In this document: positions 11,741 through 23,738 of the stretch, one piece after another
How the letters are laid out: each line of letters starts with the position of its first letter
How positions within the stretch are numbered: the first letter of the stretch is position 1
NCBI GenBank assembly: GCA_965153355.1
Contig: OZ231127.1
Span: 46,314,001-46,378,000 of the forward strand
Length of the DNA stretch: 64,000 nt
Source: Flaccisagitta enflata
Taxonomy: Eukaryota; Chaetognatha; Sagittoidea; Aphragmophora
Direction of reading: 5' to 3'
Position numbers and translations under genes: made by a program
The notes under the pieces: generated by a model
Seen by the model: the letters and a program-made list of their open reading frames with translations, nothing else
What the model was told of the DNA's origin: nothing
The model's database searches: none

Positions 11741-12450
11741 TTTTAATGGAGAGTCGTTATTGGTGCAAAATGTAATTTTTTTTTTGGAACAGACGCACAC
11801 ATGCCGATCGATTCTGATTCCGTAATTCAGTCGTAGCAAAAATCGGAAATTAATTTTTTGGTATTTTTAGAATGTTGAGTCATTAGGAAGATACCCTAGA
11901 GTGATACTTCAATTCTATTGGCCCGTTAAGTGGGGGAAATATGGTGTGTCAGGTCACTCTCAAATACAAAGTCCCGATTTTGACGTCGATGCTTTGGCAA
12001 AAAAGTCAAATGAACGCGCTGATGAATGTACCCATGCATCAGTGTATTTGCATACCAAGGCCCAATACTCCAGCCCTGCCCAGTTCTCAGATAACTAGTT
12101 TCACCTTCATGACGCATTCTCTCGAAATGCAAAAGGACGCAAATCCAATGAACTATCTGACGTTGTCGAGTTGGCCACGTAGCTTAAAATCACTGTTGGA
12201 ATTTTGGTAACGTTTAGTAGTTTTGATTTTATAATCAATTTTTTTCGAATAGTCGATTTGTTGCGCGACGGTAAATGTTTCGATATTTTTAGTTTTTTTG
12301 GCATGTCATATTTCTAAGCGGCCAATTTTAATGTCTCCTTTCTTTGCCCCAGTCGCAGTACAATTTTTCCCCTCGATACAGACACCACAATTCAAGATTA
12401 TAGGTGCGCTCTTAATGTTACGCTCTTAATGTGTTGGCATCGACTTTCCC

Positions 12451-12594
12451 TTTTAGTCGCGGACTAGCGACTATAAGAGGCTTTGTCCGTCCGTCGGTTG
12501 GTCCGTGGTGATCGAGTTGGAAAGTGTGAAAACGCGCATTTCCGCCCCTGCCCACCCGTCCGCGACTGGTATTGGTCGTGTATCCGGCCTTGTT
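12451..12594 (+). repeat. R1 repeat, subfamily C, complete
   Basis: Order: AGTCGCGGACTAGCGACT, AAGAGGCTTTGTCCGTCCG, GTGATCGAGTTGGAAAGTG, ACGCGCATTTCCGCCCCTGC, CCGTCCGCGACTGG, GTGTATCCGGCCTTGTT. One of the shortest full copies, at 144 bases. Confidence 0.85.
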
Positions 12595-12865
12595 GAAACT
12601 TGGTGGCGTATGAACACCAAAAATAACCAATACCTAAACGTATGTATGTTTATTCTCGTTGGGGAAGGGATTCAAACAATTAACATGAGGAAGCCGGATA
12701 AACGACTTCCCAAGTTGCATACGGGTGGGCAGGGCCGGTGATGAAATATCCATTGGGCACTTATGCAAGAACTGCCAAAAAAAACATAAGGGTACCTATA
12801 CCTACACAGTCCATGAAATCTCACCCAGATGAAAACACAGTCCATCAAATCCCGTCGAAAAAAAA

Positions 12866-13053
12866 AAAAACAAGGCCGGATACACGGCTACCAAAGTCGC
12901 ATGCGGGTGGGCACGGGCAGTGATGAAAAAGTCTAACTCAAACATTTGGCCAGGAATGCCTGAAAACGCCAAAAACGCCAAAAAAGCAAACGGTGACCGA
13001 CCGACTGACCGACCGACATAGCGGGTTATTGAGTCGCATGCACCCGACTAAAA
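12866..13053 (-). repeat. R1 repeat, subfamily A, complete
   Basis: Read on the minus strand it runs from TTTTAGTCGGGTGCATGCGACT through GGTCGGTCAGTCGGTCGGTC to GCATGCGACTTTGGTAGCC and CCGGCCTTGTTTTT. A damaged 3' fragment lies just before it at about 12688-12740. Confidence 0.8.
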
Positions 13054-13423
13054 CACTTTGTCCCACGCAACCCACCTACACAGTTCATCAATCTAACCCT
13101 GAAAAAAAAATCACCTAACGCCGCTTGAACCCACTAAACCCACCCGCGTAAGAGAGATTTTGTTCCTCTTGTCATAAAATCAAGATCTCCTCTCAGAACG
13201 TAGATTTTATCTGGTTGATTCCAATTAAATGCAGTCCCTTTCAGATCAGAGACTTTCAGATCAGAGACTTTCAGATCAGAGACTTTCCCTCGGGTGGATT
13301 TACATTCATAAAGTTGTCAGTCGCGTTTCAAGAATCAAAAGATCTCCTTTACTCACTTTTTTTCATTCAAGCGCAGCTCACCTTCCCACTGCGCAACTGT
13401 CAGTATCTAACAAGGAATGGAGT

Positions 13424-13503
<80 letters not shown>
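13424..13503 (+). repeat. (GA)n microsatellite
   Basis: An almost pure 80-base GA tract 80 bases before the splice acceptor of the exon at 13583. It gives the spurious Arg-Glu and Ser-Leu frames. Confidence 0.95.
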
Positions 13504-13509
<6 letters not shown>

Positions 13510-13582
13510 CAATTAGCGCATATCTGCATCCGTATCCGGTTCTTTTCACCCATCAGCAACCAATGTGACATTTCCATTGCAG

Positions 13583-14689
13583 GTGTGATGCGATCTTCTA
13601 CCAATTATCGGCTAGAATCTCGAAGCGCGCCTTCATCGCCTTCCATCGGGCGCCGGAATCATCATCATCATCATCAGCAACATCATCTTTCGACGCCGAG
13701 AGACGACGACGATAACGTCGACAACTCAGTCGCCGATGACACTTCCCTCGACAATCAAAGATATCATCAACATCAACATCAACACAATCATCATAATCAT
13801 CGTCACAAATCGGATATCGTTCGCGTTCACTCGCACCGCGATCCATCCCCAGATTCGTTACTCAAACTAGAAAGGGTAACTTCGAAATATCGACAACAAC
13901 GCCAATACAACGCCGACAACAATGACGATAAAAACAATAACAACGCTGACAACAGGATTAACGTAACGGGAGGTCAACAACAACAACAACAACAGCAACA
14001 ACAACAAAACCGGCAAAATGGCGGCGGACTTTGTCGGCAAAAGCGAGTTCAACGCCGGCGTCCAGATAGCCTCATTTCCGCCTCGTCGGATTTGTCATCT
14101 ATGTCATCCGATGATGACAACAACAACAACCACCACCACCACAACGATAGTAAAGATCTAGATGTGGACGATGTTGTCGTCGTCAAAAAAATCCAAGACA
14201 ACGACGACGTCGATGACATTTGCAGCGACATTGACAACAGATTGGGCTCCCTCGATTCTCCCTTCTCCTCACCGGAACATTCTCCCATCAAAACTACCTC
14301 CACGACGAATCATCAACACCCTTCATCATCATCATCATCTTCTCGACTACGTCGTCAGTATTTCTTCCCCGTCGGCGCTTCCTCGCCCACGTCTTCGTCG
14401 AATTCGACGTCTGCGTCTCCGTTTCCGTCGGCGATGGCGTCACCGGAAGCCGATCGGGAGATGGAGATGGCGCTTCGATCGGCCGGCGCCAGTTTCTCGT
14501 TTTGCGAGGCCGAACGCGCCGACGATCGAAGGCGGAATTCGTTGATTCGGTTAGAAAGAAAACTCAGCGGAAGCGTGAAAAGAACAGACTCTGGAAGAAG
14601 TATCGGGAGCGCGGGGGGAGGTGGAGGAGGAGGAGGAAGAGAACCAAGAATTAGCGACCAAACGAAACTCGGAGACGGAAGCTCTTGTT
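13583..14689 (+). CDS. Low-complexity exon, candidate upstream exon of the SOX-type gene
   Basis: The frame opens after the acceptor TTTCCATTGCAG and stays open for about 370 codons. The protein is rich in His, Asp, Asn, Gln and Ser runs, with less repetitive pieces RLESRSAPSSPSIGRR near the start and RRRNSLIRLERKLSGS near the end. I recognise no domain. An ATG at 13588 could be a start, but the acceptor suggests an internal exon. Two ends are possible. Reading on gives a stop at 14698-14700, making this the last exon of a separate gene. Alternatively a donor at TGTT|GTAAAA ends the exon at 14689 in phase 1, which is exactly the phase needed by the exon at 23739. Third-position and compositional bias support coding; assignment to the HMG-box gene is inference. 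Confidence 0.65.
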
Positions 14690-14728
14690 GTAAAACATGA
14701 TTGATGATAGATAAAGACAAATTAACAA

Positions 14729-14763
14729 CAACAACAACCAAAACAACAACAAAAACAACAAAA

Positions 14764-14842
<79 letters not shown>
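14729..14842 (+). repeat. (CAA)n microsatellite
   Basis: A nearly pure CAA tract of about 110 bases beginning 30 bases after the stop at 14698-14700. If that stop is used, the tract lies in the 3' UTR. Confidence 0.95.
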
Positions 14843-14843
<1 letters not shown>

Positions 14844-15033
14844 GCTAACCTGAAAACGCGTCAGGCGAGATACATAACGACGATAGATAAGACGACCAGC
14901 TATCTACAGATAGAGAAATTGTAGTGGCACGTGAAAGAGCTTCTTTCAAGAAGTCTTTGAAAGTTAAAAGGCAGCGCCCTCTAACTAAAGTGTTTGTTCC
15001 ATTATGATGTAACTTATGTCTGACGTCTTTGGA

Positions 15034-15197
15034 GGAACTGCGTCGTAAATCATAGAAGGGGGATATTGAGTACACTTTCATAAATCATTTACAGATTGTG
15101 TGAGAATATTTTCTAGGAACTGCGTCGTAAATCATAGAAGGGGGATATTGAGTACACTTTCATAAATCATTTACAGATTGTGTGAGAATATTTTCTA
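15034..15197 (+). repeat. Perfect 82-bp tandem duplication
   Basis: The 82-base unit starting GGAACTGCGTCGTAAATCAT at 15034 is repeated without a visible change from 15116 to 15197. It is either a recent duplication or an assembly artefact. Confidence 0.95.
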
Positions 15198-15495
15198 GAT
15201 TGTGCGTCTCCTCCACCATAACTTCACCCCATGACCCCCCCCCACTCTTAAATCCAACAACACACCTGATCTGTATCATCACATCATTGCAATTACATTC
15301 AGATCTGCAGGTGCCTGTGTGACATCAGAAGCTACTCTATCTGATATTATGATATAATAACCTTTAAACCATCACCACTCAGCATTACAATTTTCATAAA
15401 TTACATAAGCTAACGGTACCGCCAACCGTTTTATTACACTGTGACTAACACACCTGAAACTGCGAGCTACCCTCTCTCCCATCTCTCTCTAGAGC

Positions 15496-15498
<3 letters not shown>

Positions 15499-15571
<73 letters not shown>
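15499..15571 (+). repeat. (GA)n microsatellite
   Basis: Uninterrupted GA dinucleotides; a (CT)n tract follows at 15746-15830, so the two could pair as an inverted repeat. Confidence 0.95.
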
Positions 15572-15576
<5 letters not shown>

Positions 15577-15779
15577 AGAGCGAGTAAATGGAGTTAACGA
15601 GAATGGCGACGTTGTTGACTTGTTAATAATTGATCGGTTTCTTTATTACCTTTAAGGCTTTCAGGCTGCCCTATTCATGAATATTCATGTGTTTCCGTTT
15701 ATGTCACCTTCTTCTACCCCTCTCGTTCATTGAATGGGTTCCCCTCTCTCTCTTTCTCTTCCTCTCGCTTTCTTTCTCT

Positions 15780-15831
<52 letters not shown>

Positions 15832-15925
15832 TCGCATATTACAAGAAATTCCCTCGGTGCATGACTGCGACTGATGAAATTGTTGCTGACACGCTAACTT
15901 CCGTTTTATTCTTTGTTTTCTCATT

Positions 15926-16266
15926 CAGCTTGGTATAATTGAAATCGCTAAAATCAACGACTGCCCATTTTGGTGTTGTTGAAATCGCCGACTTTAGCGA
16001 TTTTATGGCACCCTTATATATGTAAAAACTGAAAAAAACATGTTTTTTTAATTTTTCTCAAAATACGTACTCTTCGATTTTTTTCATTTTTTGGTCAAAT
16101 ATGCCCCTTGGGCTGATAAGCATTGGAAAGAAAAAAATTGGAATACTCCTCGTCTCTAAATGTGGAAAAACATTGTTAAAATATTTTGTTGTTAAAATCG
16201 TTAATTTCAACGACTTCAAATTTGCTTTGTTTTCAGTGATCATTAAGTCGCTAAAATCAGCGACTT
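15926..16266 (+). repeat. Left inverted terminus of the 4.6-kb element
   Basis: From CAGCTTGG to GTCGCTAAAATCAGCGAC. It contains several TCGCTAAAATCA-like motifs that also occur inverted within the arm. It is nearly identical to 20173-20514 on the opposite strand. Confidence 0.85.
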
Positions 16267-16623
16267 TAGCAAGGCCAAATTTGCGACTTTTACTTCCTTT
16301 GTCTATGGGCCACTCAATAAGTCGACTGTCTTTTGGCAACTAAGAAAAGCCTCAATTATATATAAGAATGAAGAGGAAATTTTATTTTATTTTTACAATT
16401 CCACTACAAGAGAACGAGAGAGCAGGCAGGAAGACAATAGTACACAGGGCGTTGTGAATTTAGTTCTAAGATTGATTTGACTCTTGGCTTCAAAATCTTC
16501 CGCCGCCGATGATGCATGATCATATCGTAATGACGTCTTTCAGATACTTGCATCCGTCGGACAAGATGGCGAGTAACACCAATGCTTTGAATGAGGAAAA
16601 AGTCATTGTGCACCGTTTCCCGC

Positions 16624-16744
<121 letters not shown>

Positions 16745-17056
16745 CGCATCTAAAAGAAATTGATACATCGAAAAGCTGGTGTGGTTCTCTAGATCTTGTA
16801 TAAAAGGATTTTGTCAGTCTGTCTGTAAACCTGACAACCCATTTGATGGTTATAACAATATAGGCAATTGGTCCGTATTCATCACCGTATCTAAATATTT
16901 GAATTGGTCATTATACATCGACAATAGAGTTGATGACGAGTGCCCTAATTGATAGCATTTTGAAGGAAATAGGGAGAAAACTCAGTCATTGTTTCAGCAT
17001 TCATTCAGTCTTACTCTTCCCACTTAATTACACTGATTGTCTCTTTCAAGGTAAGG

Positions 17057-17140
17057 TTAGATCTTTGTGATGATGCTGTCCACAACTTCCCCGGTCTCAA
17101 GAAAGCGCTCGTAGAGAATTCTCTGGTTTTCATCTCCCAC
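17057..17140 (-). CDS. Last coding exon of an unrecognised minus-strand gene
   Basis: On the minus strand the acceptor TTTTTAAAAG precedes 27 codons and a TAA (17057-17059). The peptide starts VGDENQRILYERFLETGEVV and ends DSIITKI. It begins in phase 0, which matches the phase-0 donor of the exon at 17380-17580, so the two join cleanly. The family is not recognised. It lies inside the 4.6-kb inverted-repeat element and may belong to that element's own gene. Confidence 0.65.
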   Translation of the reverse strand: MGDENQRILYERFLETGEVVDSIITKI

Positions 17141-17379
17141 CTTTTAAAAACAGATTTGGTATTCAGAAAATCTCATATGTCAGGGTGCAAACAAAGACGA
17201 AATTGATAAGTCAACACATTTTTCCCAACATTATTGAAGCTATCAATTTGCACATTTTGCACCCCCACATATTATTCTGATACATCATCATCATTATCAT
17301 TATCATAATCATTATCATTTTCACTCAGCATTCATTTTAAACCTAGATGGCTACAAAAATACAGTCAAGGGCAAATTAC

Positions 17380-17580
17380 CTCCTCTATGCGTAATAGATT
17401 CTCATCCAATAACTCTCCAGTTGGGGAGCTCAATTTTTCACAGCTCAGAAATTTCCCGTCATCTAGGACATAGACTCTCATATGAGTAGTCATAGCGTTC
17501 ATACAGCAAGTCTTGTGCCCATCTGAATTACCATGCCTTAAAGGAGAATCGCATTCTTTCTTTTTTGCTTGTACACATAT
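17380..17580 (-). CDS. Penultimate coding exon of an unrecognised minus-strand gene
   Basis: The exon is 201 bases, 67 codons in phase 0. It follows the acceptor ATAACTTTTAG and ends at the donor GAGGAG|GTAATTTG. Its peptide contains GNSDGHKTCCMNAMTTHMRV and then YVLDDGKFLSCEKLSSPTGE. The splice sites, the open frame and the phase match with 17057-17140 make it a convincing exon. Five cysteines are spread along it (one near the start, one in ECDS, the CC pair and one in LSCEK). I cannot name a family. It may be part of the same gene as 18166-18706, but those two do not join directly in phase, so at least one exon would be missing between them. Confidence 0.65.
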
Positions 17581-18165
17581 CTAAAAGTTATTTCATCTGG
17601 CGGTCTGTTGGGTTGACAGCAGTTGCGTAATTATGGAGAATGCGCAGAACATAAATATCTATCCTATAATTAGTAATGTACCATTCAAGCACACCTGCTT
17701 TTAACGTTAAGACATGATTGCCTGAAAGGGCGTAGAACTTGTCTAATTAGAGATTTAAATCAATAGCCACACAGCTACTTCACTACAATATACAATTTTA
17801 ACTATTGACATATACTATAATGAAACTCAACTGTATATCAAAGCAAAGTCAGATACAAGGCAACCCTAGTCATGGACGGATGATCAGGAATTGAAAACAT
17901 TAAGAAACAAATTAGCGACCAACCAATTATAATCAATATGATGGGTTTAATAGTCATGTGTCCATGGGTGCCGTGGGTTTCAAAGTTTTTTTTCAAGATG
18001 AAGATGGCCTTTTTTATGGTACTCATTGAAAAGTCTTTCAAAGGCTAAACATAACTAAACTAAACTAGAAGCCATACTAAACCCAAAAATATTATTTGGA
18101 GATTCATGGACCGTTTCTTTTATAGCCCCTTTCCTCATTAGCATTGACATCATTCTCAAACTCAC

Positions 18166-18706
18166 TGGGATATTGGCAACCATTGATTTATACTAGACAA
18201 TAAATCTTTCGTCAAATTAAAAGATCTGCACGCATTCAACCAGGCTTTGTGAGATGGAGCCCAGCTTAGGTGTTGCTTTAGATCTTTATTCACCCATTCG
18301 ACAATGAAGTCAAATCCTTCGCAGGTTGTCTTGTCAGAACTTCCCTTTCCTTCAATCTTCAAACCAATGGTGCTTTTATACTGCTGGTACATTTCTAATG
18401 GCATTTGTGCAAGATCGAAATCAAGATACAAATTTAGTTTTCGGTAGATTGGATGCTGTTTTGCGAAAAAAGGATTCTTCAACATTGACTTTCCCACCCA
18501 GAAGTATGTAAAATTGCATTGTCGAATGCCAGCTTTCAAGACAAAGTAGCCCAGACAGTGCTCAAAGGTAACCTGAGCCAGCAACTTAACATTTTTGTCG
18601 TTCGTTGTTTTGATAAAGCTTTCAAAATGCTCAAATGTTTCCTCCTTGGGATTTGAATCTATGAAGCGCTTGACTAAGATTTCCGAACCACATTGAAGCA
18701 TTAAGC
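18166..18706 (-). CDS. Exon of an uncharacterised protein, perhaps DUF6589-like
   Basis: About 180 codons on the minus strand after the acceptor CACAATTCAG, ending at a strong donor CCCA|GTGAGT. Without that splice the frame stops six bases later. Segments include LAQVTFEHCLGYFVLKAGIR, FFAKQHPIYRKLNLYLDFDL and CEGFDFIVEWVNKDLKQHLS. The pattern HPIYR..L...D followed by an E-x-x-DF(I/V)-x-E..N block and W..AC/CR..N recalls a large family of uncharacterised proteins in cnidarians and other invertebrates annotated with DUF6589, but this is from memory of the pattern only. An open frame at 18821-19009 upstream may be part of an earlier exon. It sits centrally in the inverted-repeat element, as expected for that element's own protein. 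Confidence 0.55.
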
Positions 18707-19018
18707 CTGAATTGTGAAAAAAAATACATGTTCTTATTTTTCCATGTAAACTCATGTGAATGTTTTTTAGATACATCCTAATATTTGTTTACTCTTTTAC
18801 TTCTTGCCTTTCCCACCATTTCATCCAACATGATGTCTTTCTATTGTGCCCCCAGTAAAAAAGCGGAAATTGGCATTGTTTGGCACTACCGTCAGTACCA
18901 CTTTTGAATTTGAAGTCATTCGTATGAAATTCTGGCAAAGGTGAAGGAGACAGCCGCACTTATGTAAACATATGTTTTGGCATTTTTTCATGCGACGCCA
19001 CTCTGACAATGAATTTTT

Positions 19019-19175
19019 AGCGACAACCCCACCCCTAAGCGACCCCTTAGCGACAACCCTACCCCTAAACCCAAACCTACCCCTAAACTCAACCCTTCCC
19101 CTAAACTCAACCCTACCCCTAAAGTCAACTCAACCCCTAAACTCAACAGTACCCCTTAACTGAACCCTACCCCAA
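19019..19175 (+). repeat. 18-bp minisatellite (CCCCTAAACTCAACCCTA)
   Basis: About eight diverged units. The strand looks telomere-like (CCCTA) but the 18-base period and the AACTCAA part show it is an internal minisatellite. Confidence 0.85.
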
Positions 19176-20172
19176 ATGAGAATTCGATCTGCAAATATAT
19201 AATGATGTAGATATCCTTTGCGCATCATTGACTGGGTAATTTTGCTCAGATAGTTATGGGGTCTATATTTTCTGTGCCTAGGCTCTCATCGTCCGTATTT
19301 GTGATTTCTGCCACTTTCCTCTAGTAGTAGTGGCAAAACAATTTTCTCTTCGATATCTATCTTTTTGAAAAAAGTGTTTTATATGCTTCGTTAAGTGATA
19401 CCCATGTTAACATGTTGCAATGAAGAATTGTATTAATATATTTCATTTTTAACATTTTGTCCAATTTCGTTTTTTTGATCAACAGACCAAAATCCTGCTC
19501 ACACTCTAACAGACCTGCATACAGACAAACTCAGTTTCATAGAGTTGCAAGGGCGTGGCTAGAAACGGCAATGAAAAAGAAGGAAAAAAAACATTCTGAG
19601 ACACTTTATTCTTCGATATGAGGCCAATCTAGCTGCTCAGATATGCGCTGTAAGGCAAACATTCCCAAGTTATCTTTTGTAGGTGTGCCTCATTTGAGAA
19701 TTCGTGAATGAACAAATAAGTGAATGAAGGATTGATTGAAAAAAAGAATGAATGAATTGAAGGAAGGAATCAGTGAATGAATGAATAAATTGATGACTTA
19801 CGTTTGAAGACTGATTGGATGAATCTATGATGGCAATAGTAGTAATAGGAATGAGTGAAAGTGATAATGAGATTGCCCTTTTCATCCAGTTGGACATCAG
19901 ACTGTTGAATCAAATCATCAACGACCAAACAACCATTCCAGGGATGGGCTGAAAGGTGATCAATAAAAATCACAAAGAATTGAAGACTTCGTTAGAATGT
20001 GTTGAATTTGACTGTGTGGCTTTCCTTGCCAGACAATCAGTACCCCAGGTATCATGGTAGCATTTGCCCATTTAGTCCAAATGGACATCGCTAGGGTCCA
20101 AATCAGACCATCGAAATGATGGTAGTTATAATGTATTACAGAAGGTAGTGAAACAACGACTTTGGAGTGTCA

Positions 20173-20514
20173 AAATCGCTGATTTTAGCGACTTTATGAT
20201 CACTGAAAACAAAGCAAATTTGAAGTCGTTGAAATTAACGATTTTAACAACAAAATATTTTAACAATGTTTTTCCACATTTAGAGACGAGGAGTATTCCA
20301 ATTTTTTTCTTTCCAATGCTTATCAGCCCAAGGGGCATATTTGACCAAAAAATGAAAAAAAATCGAAGAGTACGTATTTTGAGAAAAATTAAAAAAACAT
20401 GTTTTTTTCAGTTTTTACATATATAAGGGTGCCATAAAATCGCTAAAGTCGGCGATTTCAACAACACCAAAATGGGCAGTCGTTGATTTTAGCGATTTCA
20501 ATTATACCAAGCTG
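20173..20514 (-). repeat. Right inverted terminus of the 4.6-kb element
   Basis: Inverted copy of 15926-16266 with only scattered differences, ending CCAAGCTG next to the TCATT duplication. Confidence 0.85.
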
Positions 20515-20662
20515 TCATTCCATCGAGACTTAGCTTCGACGTCTCATTTGCGTATCATTTACATACAAACTAGTTTCCGTTGTGATGAGATAAGATGAAT
20601 ATGTTAAAAGTATTGTGAGTGAGAATGAAATGCAGGTGTAAGTTGTACACAGACACACAAAT

Positions 20663-20666
<4 letters not shown>

Positions 20667-20732
<66 letters not shown>
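20667..20732 (+). repeat. (CA)n microsatellite
   Basis: Uninterrupted CA dinucleotides just outside the 4.6-kb element. Confidence 0.95.
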
Positions 20733-20737
<5 letters not shown>

Positions 20738-20942
20738 TGCAGAGACACATACACTCCTTTAAAAGATTGGCGTTTGTTTTAGTGAAGAACTTTTTTAGTG
20801 GTTTATGAGTCCCTTGTAGGTATTGTTTGTCACATTCTATAATCTGTTGTTGATTTTCGTTATTTTTTGCTCATTGTGCAATCAAATTCTACCCCATTTT
20901 CATGAATTACAAGGTATTTGATTTCTAGCACGTTCCATTCTC

Positions 20943-21098
20943 TTTTTAGTCGCGGACACGCGACTCTACACCTTACCGTGTCGGTCGGTCGGTCGGTCCG
21001 TCCGTCCGTCACAAATATTTCTAAACTTGCGATCGGTCTTTGAATTACCGCTCCTGCCCAACCGTCCGCGACTGGATTGCCGTGTATCCGGCCTTGTT
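20943..21098 (+). repeat. R1 repeat, subfamily B, complete
   Basis: AGTCGCGGACACGCGACT at the start pairs with GTCCGCGACTGGATTGCC near the end; tetramers GGTCGGTCGGTCGGTCCGTC follow the hairpin; the copy ends CCGGCCTTGTT. Confidence 0.85.
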
Positions 21099-21289
21099 CT
21101 CTTTTTTCCTTCTTTGATTTCCTTCCCCATCTCCAGACCCTTTGATTCCCCCCCCCCCCCGTGGGGAAACTCAATCATATACAGGCCTGATTTTCCCAAA
21201 TGACATATTTAAATTACTTCTATCAATATTCTTGTTAGTTATGATGAAAAATATTTATCATTTTTGACATTCAGTGAGCCTTCAAATTC

Positions 21290-21530
21290 TGGCATCACAT
21301 GCTAGCCGTCTTTACTTAAATTGACTTAAAACTACTTTGAATGATTTTAATTGACCTAGAATAACTTAAATTGAATTTAACTGACCTAAATTGACTTAGA
21401 TTGAGGTAAAACCACTAAAATGACCAAGAAAGAAAAAAAAAAGAAAATTGACTTAAAATGAAAAAAAATAAAAGAAGTAAAACTCGACTGACCGAATGAC
21501 CGACCGACGGACGCAGCAGGCAACTAAAAA
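21290..21530 (-). repeat. R1 5' end with internal TTGACTTAAA-like array
   Basis: An array of diverged TTGACTTAAA/TTGACCTAGA units (21290-21480) leads into inverted R1 tetramers GACCGACCGACGGACGCAGC and AGGCAACTAAAAA. Confidence 0.6.
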
Positions 21531-21642
21531 TCCGCTCAGACCATCAGAAATGTTCTCAGGTCAATTTTTCAATCCCCATGGCCTTAGGTCAAAGACAATA
21601 GAAGTTAAATTTTCAAAATGTGAAATGTGCAGAGTCCTTGTA

Positions 21643-21797
21643 AACAAGGCCGCATACACGGCCACCAGTTGCGGACGGGTGGGCAGGGGCGGAAATGCGC
21701 GTTTTTCCACTTTTCGACTCGTGGGTTACGGACGGACGGACGGACGGACAGATGGACGGACAAAGCCTCTTATAGAGTTGCGTTCTTTCTTTTTTTG
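21643..21797 (-). repeat. R1 repeat, subfamily C
   Basis: Read inverted: hairpin remnant ACGCAACTCTATAAGAGG, GTCC tetramers, CGAGTCGAAAAGTGG, GCGCATTTCCGCCCCTGCCC, GTCCGCAACTGGTGGCC, CGGCCTTGTT. Confidence 0.8.
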
Positions 21798-22334
21798 AAA
21801 TTTTAACTAAAAAATTGTCATAACTGACATTTATGGTTAAAATCGAGTGATAATTGCTCTTCTGTTTAAAATTACGCCTACACTTTTTTTTTATAAGAAC
21901 GTCATTTTTTGAGCAAGCCTTCAATGTTCTTAAATTTTGAGCAGTTTTAAGGCTTGAATGTTCTTAAATTGTTCTTAATTCAAACACAAAGTTTAACCTT
22001 CAATTAAGAACGTTCTTAATTAATTTTAAGTTTGTCATTAAGGAGAAAATGAAAGAAAATGTCAATGAAACAACAAACGCAATCAGCAATCAGAGCCTCT
22101 TTTACTACTGTCTTTGTATATATCTGTTTGTCCATCTGTCTCACCATATATGTCAAATGTTTAGCGCCAAATTTTATATATGTACATGCGGACACAGTCC
22201 AAACTCATCATTGCCTGGTCGGGCTTGTTTACTAGATTCAATGTTGCAGTAATATTTTTTTTTTACCTAGCGTATTGTCAAATGGATTTTCATCCAATTT
22301 TTTCGGTTCTATTGTCATTCTTCACCACAATATG

Positions 22335-22597
22335 AACAAGGCCAGATACACGGCTACCGATGTCGCGTGCAGGGGCAAGGGCACTGATAACAAGGCCGGA
22401 TACACGGCTACCTAAGTCGCGTGCAGGTGGGCAGGGGCCATATTTGAGGTCGCTCTATCATTTGGGCAGGAGCAGTGAGGCTAAAGACTGCAAAAACCCC
22501 AAAAAAGTTAAGTGTGACGGACGGACCGATGGACCAACGAACCAACGGACGGACCGACAAAGTGGGTTGTAGAGTCGCGTAGCACGCAACTAAAAAA
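22335..22597 (-). repeat. R1 repeat, subfamily A, with an extra 3' fragment
   Basis: A 3' fragment (22335-22388) abuts a full inverted copy (22389-22597) running AACAAGGCCGGATACACGGC to GAGTCGCGTAGCACGCAAC. The fragment suggests insertion into, or slippage at, an existing copy. Confidence 0.8.
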
Positions 22598-23738
22598 GCA
22601 AATTAACCATTTGGGTGGGAGCTATAGTGCATTAGCCTCCCGTGAACACAGGAAACGCTAAGCATGACCAACGAACAGGGCGGGTTGTGCAAGCGATTGA
22701 AATAGCTTTTAACCACATAGAATTTCGATTGCAATATAGACTGGCAGCGTGAAATTTTAACGGTTTTCAGTCGCTTGCAAAGCAACCATATTGGAGGGTT
22801 TGTCCCTTGCTAGGTATTTTGGTTGGCGTTGTTTTTCAAGACATCAGATCAAAATATGAGCCCGAATTTCATGCCATCTCAGGATTAGTAATAAGAAATG
22901 TGGTCACAGCACCACATTTGGATTCCTGATCTACGTCATTCATTGATGACAAACCTTGTACTCGATTGGAAGATGCCGTTTCTAAATTTTGGTCATACCC
23001 AAATTGAAAAAAAGTAGAGAAGCCAGGAGGCGGAGAGAATTTCCTGGACGCTTGAAATTTTCAAAAAAACATAAAACGACAACCGCTTTAGATAAAGCCC
23101 TAATTCTTTTTTTAAACAAATCGTGTGAACCTTAGGCACTTTTGGGACACATAAGTGTGACTTGTGTGACCGCGGCAGGTTCGATCGGCAAGTGTGAGAC
23201 GTTATGTAGTATGAAGTTCTGTTGTATGAAGTTGTGTAATTGTGTGTTACGTAGCACGCGACTGTTGGCTTGTTTTCATCCATTCCGATTTTAATCGTCG
23301 ATTTTCGCCTTTTCAGAAGGTTTCTTTCTTCATTTTGCTCTCCCTTTTTGTGACCTTTAGCCCGTCATATTGTCAGTCATCCATTGAATTTCCCTTTTCA
23401 ATGGCTGTTGGGCGATTAGTCCGACCAATCTATGGTGATTGACAAGAAATGGACTCTGCTCCACAGTGTTTGGTCAGAGGTACTCTATGAAACCGCCACC
23501 ATTGCGACCACTAAGTACGGTTACTACTGCCACCAGTCCTACCATAACCAATTAAACAACAATGACAATGATAACGACAAGGAACAACCAACATAGATGA
23601 CAAACTTTTTTTCCTTTTTTTAGTCGTCCAAAGACAGTCATCGTGTTATCGTACTTAATAGTTTTTCTTTTCGTGTCAGCCCCTGCCCATCCGCACGCGA
23701 CACATATAGGTTGACCTGATTAATGATTTCTGACACAG

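Noticed and set aside
13417-13582. Arg-Glu repeat frame before the exon at 13583
   Set aside because: It is the GA microsatellite read as codons; a good splice acceptor lies downstream of it.
19019-19175. Telomere-like CCCTA repeats
   Set aside because: Period is 18 bases with AACTCAA parts and the array is inside an element, not at a chromosome end.
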